Shown here: one piece after another, positions 54,001 to 55,398 of the stretch
How the letters are laid out: every line of letters starts with the position of its first letter
How positions within the stretch are numbered: position 1 is the first letter of the stretch
Assembly (NCBI GenBank): GCA_964396055.1
Contig: CAYNDV010000012.1
Location: forward strand, 1 to 55,398
Length of the DNA: 55,398 nt
Reading direction: 5' to 3'
Origin: CAYJPV01 sp964396055
GTDB taxonomy: Bacteria; Acidobacteriota; Vicinamibacteria; Vicinamibacterales; JAKQTR01
The notes under the pieces: model-generated
Database searches by the model: none
Seen by the model: only the letters and a program-made list of their open reading frames with translations
Told to the model about the DNA's origin: nothing
Program-made: the position numbers and the translations under genes

Positions 54001-55398
54001 CGAGCGCCGTCACGGCCACGTCGAGCGCGGTGCTGCCGAACCACGAGGGCTCCGGGGTCGTGGTGCTGGCTGTGGTGCCCGCCAGCGCGGCGACCACCTG
54101 GGCCAGGCGCGCCGCCGACTCGCGATACGGCTCGGCCTGCAGCGTGACGGCCCCGGCCACGTGCGGCGCCTCGCGGCTTCCGGTGACCGACAGAGTGGCA
54201 CCGACACGGTGGCGCAGGCCCGGAGGGTATTCGAGGAACACGTCCTGCGCCGCAACGACGAGCGGCGCCGGGGCCGGTGAATCGCCGAGCGCAAACGTTC
54301 CCGACAGGCTCACCGTGCCGCCGTTGACCTGGCCACGGGCGTCGAGGATCTCGACCAGGCCGGGCCGCAGCGACAGCCGGCCGCCCCAGTCGGCGAACAC
54401 CAGGCGGGACGTCGGCGAGATGGCGCTGATGTTCTGCAGCGTCACGTGGCCGTCGAACGAGGGATGCGCCAGCGTGCCCCCCACCACGACGTCCGCCTCG
54501 GCGTCGCCATCCACGCGGGGCGCGACCAGCGCGTCGACGAGGGCCATCGACGCCGTCCCATGGATGCGCACCGCCACGGGCGCGTCGGGCGCGAGCCCGG
54601 CGTAGCCCGACGCACGTACCGACGCGCGCGGGCCGCTCAACGCGAACTGCTCGATCGTGACGCGACCATCGCCCACCCGCAGACGGGCGGGTTCGGCCAG
54701 CGCGAACGCCGCCGTGCTGGTGCTTACCTGAAGCGCCTCGGCGACGATGGTGCCGCGCACCGCGTCGCGTGACGCCTCGTCGGCCGTGAGATCCACCCGG
54801 ACGCGTGCCGATCCGCTGAGTTCGGCGCCTTCGAAGCCCAGTGTTTCCAGCATGGGCACAAGCGAGGCGTCGATCCGGGCCTGCAGCCGTCCCGCCGCCT
54901 GGCCGCCGGGCGTGGCGAACCACGGCCCCAGCCAGCCGGCGGGTATCGAAGCCGATCCACTCACCGCGGCGCTGCCGATCGTGGCGCCTGCCGACGGGAC
55001 GTCGACGAGTCCGTCCGCCAGGCGGGCCTCCGCGCGCACGTTGCGCGCCACGACGCGGCCGTCCCGGCGCACGTCGGCGGCCTCGACAGACACCTGCGCC
55101 ACGAGATCCTGTGGCTCGCCTGCGGGGACAGCCGCCGACAGCCTGACGGTCCCGTCGGCCGTGAGACCCGCCGGCACGATCGAAGCCGGCAGCAACGCCA
55201 GCAGATCCGCCAGCGGCGACGAGCCCTCGACCTGGTTGACGGGGCCACGCGGATCTTCGGTTCGCCGGACCGAGAGCCGGGCGCCGCCAACCGAGACGGC
55301 CGGGACGGACACCTCGGCCTCGCCGTCGGTCCAGGTCACGTGTGCCGGCGCGGAGAGAGTGACCGGCTGCCCCCGGACATTACCATCCGCGTGCGTGA
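51026..55398 (-). CDS. TamB-Omp85 fusion protein (translocation/assembly module), 5' end outside window
   Basis: The frame is open to the right edge (no stop, TamB-like residues to the last codon), so at least 1,457 residues are seen and the N-terminus is missing. From right to left: AsmA/TamB-type repeated beta sequence (about 55398-53255) ending with the conserved TamB C-terminal block: DGGRIRLQSRTYELTESRLEF, ASLSSDPPLNERDLQALLVTG (each shown in part), then LTVSKSFLGRFELVYS and VVYRPHPQIELRASS. A short linker leads to five POTRA domains (about 53255-52055) and an Omp85 barrel (about 52055-51026) with VRGYAQDQ and a C-terminal Phe. Normally TamB (inner membrane to periplasm) and TamA/BamA (outer membrane) are separate. 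Here both are one chain, probably inserting or assembling outer-membrane proteins or moving lipids. Confidence 0.92.
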   Translation of the reverse strand, partial: THADGNVRGQPVTLSAPAHVTWTDGEAEVSVPAVSVGGARLSVRRTEDPRGPVNQVEGSSPLADLLALLPASIVPAGLTADGTVRLSAAVPAGEPQDLVAQVSVEAADVRRDGRVVARNVRAEARLADGLVDVPSAGATIGSAAVSGSASIPAGWLGPWFATPGGQAAGRLQARIDASLVPMLETLGFEGAELSGSARVRVDLTADEASRDAVRGTIVAEALQVSTSTAAFALAEPARLRVGDGRVTIEQFALSGPRASVRASGYAGLAPDAPVAVRIHGTASMALVDALVAPRVDGDAEADVVVGGTLAHPSFDGHVTLQNISAISPTSRLVFADWGGRLSLRPGLVEILDARGQVNGGTVSLSGTFALGDSPAPAPLVVAAQDVFLEYPPGLRHRVGATLSVTGSREAPHVAGAVTLQAEPYRESAARLAQVVAALAGTTASTTTPEPSWFGSTALDVAVTALGPMRLDNSLGRIDLVPDLRVVGTIDRPALAGTIDAVDGGRIRLQSRTYELTESRLEFVPADGLLPRVFVQGVTQVGEYEVTLRLTGPADAVEASLSSDPPLNERDLQALLVTGQAGDSSIRTSDADRFAVTAMSSDLLGVAGQALGLDSVRIGNESFELVSADVDPAMRLTVSKSFLGRFELVYSDNLDDNTATWIVVYRPHPQIELRASSRDNLEQAVEFRQRIAFGPGGRPQVAANPPRVSAGAGGREIVDGVRVSGVPPADAARLSSLLRMGTGTTFDYSRWMADIERLRRSYFDAGRLTARVVPIRTVAGGVNGAETKVSLEYRVTAGPVTRLIVEGIAADDELLARLRQAWSSTTFDQFADEDLAAAARAVLVTRGHVTATARARVILDSQGDLVATVVIEPGPRADTRTIVPTGMRAIDSREIHAVLQRVGAGIGPWLDSAPLCAAIAEFYASRGYLATRVTSAAPRVDGGRAELPVVIDEGPRATVGAVTFSGADPAREDGLRAAAVLRAHAPFAAGADRAARLAIERHYRNLGFREATVSVTRNGPDAAGRVNLAFTVHEGPLHVVASVRVEGAVSTRRAVIDRAIVLQPGAPAGQQALDATQRGLYQVGTFTSAAVRLEPLPAGTAGPGVRPVEAIVSVAEPKRYQLTYGVELSNEYGPVFDDFIAAAGFSADIRDRNVAGRGLTASLGGRYERNLQAVRSLFAVPPIGPLARAGIRTNLYAGWRVELNEVESGVISEEETVSASIEQRWRPRKWLDVSWGYVYDDRRLALSTPDRELDFRLNGVLASLNAAVVLDRRDSVFDATRGWFHSSSVQQGIRALGSDLAYSRYLARSFWYVPAGPVVLASGVRLGVLWNTTGEAPLSILDQLFNAGGSQTVRGYAQDQLSAAFVGELPIGGTRLLILNQELRFPVMKWVKGVVFADAGNAFSTGAFAWKDLAAGLGFGLRIMTPVAPLRIDLGFPVPRRPGDPLYRWHISIGQMF

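Overview
This window is GC-rich and densely coded, and almost every gene product carries a Sec or lipoprotein signal or is a membrane protein. Several families (DUF4136, DUF3943, DUF481, DUF3011, DcaP-like porin, Gcr-type membrane protein, and a large repeat protein of the kind often labelled 'carbohydrate-binding family V/XII') together with the polypurine intergenic repeats suggest a diderm soil or aquatic bacterium, most likely an Acidobacteriota of the Vicinamibacteria type. That placement is inference from gene content; there is no rRNA or marker gene here. No tRNA, rRNA, CRISPR array, insertion sequence or phage gene was seen, and no gene-free stretch exceeds 300 bases.

Layout. 1-4.4 kb: a terminator, a transporter-like outer-membrane barrel, an MscS channel and an MltF-type lytic transglycosylase (+). 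4.4-7.7 kb: a three-gene outer-membrane operon on the minus strand that includes a POTRA-less Omp85 barrel. 7.8-9.9 kb: a GAF-PAS-AAA-Fis sigma-54 activator. 10.0-24.6 kb: thirteen co-directional genes, starting just after a palindrome and a near-consensus -24/-12 promoter. Their core is a coherent asparagine/glutamine/aspartate pathway: DcaP-like porin, exported glutaminase (glsA), aspartase (aspA), DASS dicarboxylate transporter, AspT-family antiporter and exported asparaginase (ansB), closed by a small LuxR-type regulator and a hairpin. 24.7-30.4 kb: a complete tripartite RND efflux operon. 30.5-33.2 kb: a K+ channel overlapping a Gcr-family membrane protein. 33.3-38.7 kb: envelope proteins, including a patatin-POTRA-barrel autotransporter of the PlpD type. 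38.7-45.8 kb: sugar metabolism (GH63 glucosidase, Pgi, GH13 amylase, exported lactonase). 45.9-51.0 kb: small periplasmic and outer-membrane proteins (DUF4136, DUF3943 and others). 51.0 kb to the right edge: a giant minus-strand gene that continues past the window.

How it fits together. The 10-24.6 kb block would let the cell take amides and acidic amino acids through outer-membrane porins, deamidate them in the periplasm, import aspartate or dicarboxylates, and release fumarate and ammonium in the cytoplasm. The most unusual single object is the right-edge gene: a TamB C-terminal region continues without interruption into five POTRA domains and an Omp85 barrel, so the inner-membrane/periplasmic and outer-membrane halves of the translocation-assembly module are one polypeptide. 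With the patatin autotransporter and the POTRA-less barrel, the window holds three different Omp85 architectures.
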